NCBI GenBank assembly: GCA_900754715.1
Contig: CAAEDX010000070.1
Span: 1 to 13,818, forward strand
DNA length: 13,818 nt
Direction of reading: 5' to 3'
Source: Erysipelotrichaceae bacterium
GTDB taxonomy: Bacteria; Bacillota_I; Bacilli_A; Erysipelotrichales; Erysipelotrichaceae
Positions within the stretch are counted from its first letter, which is position 1. Each line of letters begins with the position of its first letter. Made by a program: the position numbers and the translations under genes. The notes below the pieces were generated by a model. It was not told where the DNA came from. It ran no database searches and saw nothing but the letters and a program-made list of their open reading frames with translations. Positions 13,214 through 13,818 of this stretch are shown one piece after another.

Positions 13214-13818
13214 ATGAACGAGCGGATCTATCCGGTCGCCAGCATCGTAAAGTATATCAAAGGCATCCTGGATCAGAATCCTTATCTCAGCGGCATCCTG
13301 ATCCAGGGTGAGGTGTCGAATCTGACCAGACATCGCAGCGGCCATTGGTACTTTACGCTAAAAGATGAAAAGGCGAGGCTCTCTTGTGTGATGTTTGCGT
13401 CCTACGCAGCGCGCTGCCGGGTAAATGTACAAGATGGCATGAAGGTCATTGTCAGAGGATCGCTTTCGATGTATGAGGCGCAAGGCAGCGTACAGTGCTA
13501 TGTGACAGTGATCCGCAGCGACGGGCTGGGCGACCTGTATATGCAATATGAAGAGCTTCGCAAAAAACTGCATGCGGAAGGCTGGTTTGACGAGGGGCAT
13601 AAGAAGCCCATACCGCGCTATGTCAGTGATATCGCGGTCGTGACCGCAAAAGAGGGCGCGGCGATCCACGATGTCCTTTCCACCATTGCCAGACGCTGGC
13701 CGTTAGCGGATGTCACGCTGTACCCAGCGTATGTGCAAGGCGCGCATGCGGCGCCATCGCTGATCCGCGCTTTGAAGCGCGCTGACCAGGATGCGCATGA
13801 GTGCATCCTGCTGGTCAG
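13214..13818 (+). CDS. xseA: Exodeoxyribonuclease VII large subunit, N-terminal part (runs off the window)
   Basis: About 201 residues of a protein that should be about 400-450 long are visible. Residues 1-100 are the OB-fold (GEVSNLTRHRSGHWYFTLKD near 32-51, SCVMF, DGMKVIVRGSLSMYEAQG), followed by the start of the catalytic core (EGWFDEGHKKPIP, AVVTAKEGAAIHDVLSTIAR, YPAYVQG). XseA with XseB degrades single-stranded DNA. The common VTSxxGAAIxD motif is VTAKEGAAIHD here. ATG 13214 is one base after the nusB stop and has no Shine-Dalgarno-like sequence, so it probably relies on coupling with nusB. In Bacillus subtilis folD lies between nusB and xseA; it is absent here. Confidence 0.95.
   Translation, partial: MNERIYPVASIVKYIKGILDQNPYLSGILIQGEVSNLTRHRSGHWYFTLKDEKARLSCVMFASYAARCRVNVQDGMKVIVRGSLSMYEAQGSVQCYVTVIRSDGLGDLYMQYEELRKKLHAEGWFDEGHKKPIPRYVSDIAVVTAKEGAAIHDVLSTIARRWPLADVTLYPAYVQGAHAAPSLIRALKRADQDAHECILLV

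Overview
The window reads as chromosomal DNA from a Gram-positive Bacillota, most likely of the class Erysipelotrichia or a close relative. This is inferred from strong AGGAGG-type ribosome sites, extended -10 promoters (TGnTATAMT), a T-box leader in front of hisS-aspS, a 6S-like RNA next to aspS (as in Bacillus subtilis), and a shrunken version of the Bacillota spoIIIAH / asp23 / nusB / xseA neighbourhood. GC content is moderate. I see no insertion sequence, phage, CRISPR array, tRNA or rRNA. The content is mostly housekeeping.

Layout. Positions 1-604 hold the 3' two thirds of a LacI-family regulator and its terminator. Positions 631-1440 hold a self-contained yebC/yeeN-type regulator gene with its own promoter and terminator. 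Positions 1446-2664 encode a membrane-anchored VanY-type D,D-carboxypeptidase with Ig-like repeats in front of the enzyme domain. Positions 2661-6035 form the hisS-aspS operon behind a T-box leader whose specifier codon (GAC) and acceptor-pairing base (C) both point to tRNA-Asp. The operon ends in a bidirectional hairpin shared with a convergent HD-domain phosphohydrolase gene (6033-6617, minus). Positions 6718-6934 carry a promoter, a rod-like RNA of about 155 nt with paired ends (probable 6S RNA), and a terminator shared with a convergent ttcA-like tRNA thiolase gene (6914-7654, minus).

From 7763 a plus-strand series runs to the end of the window: truB (tRNA pseudouridine 55), ribF (FMN/FAD synthesis), a RelA/SpoT-domain protein of unusual length with changed active-site motifs, a SpoIIIAH-like membrane protein, an Asp23/YqhY-like protein with its own promoter and terminator, a cytosolic 5'-nucleotidase, nusB, and the 5' part of xseA, which continues past the window. 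Several of these genes are closely packed or overlapping: truB/ribF, ribF/RelA-like and nucleotidase/nusB/xseA.

The most interesting items are the RelA/SpoT-like protein with substitutions at conserved synthetase positions, the T-box that appears to place histidyl-tRNA synthetase under tRNA-Asp control, and the unannotated 6S-like RNA with divergent promoters. I did not find a clear multi-gene novel defence or mobile system.
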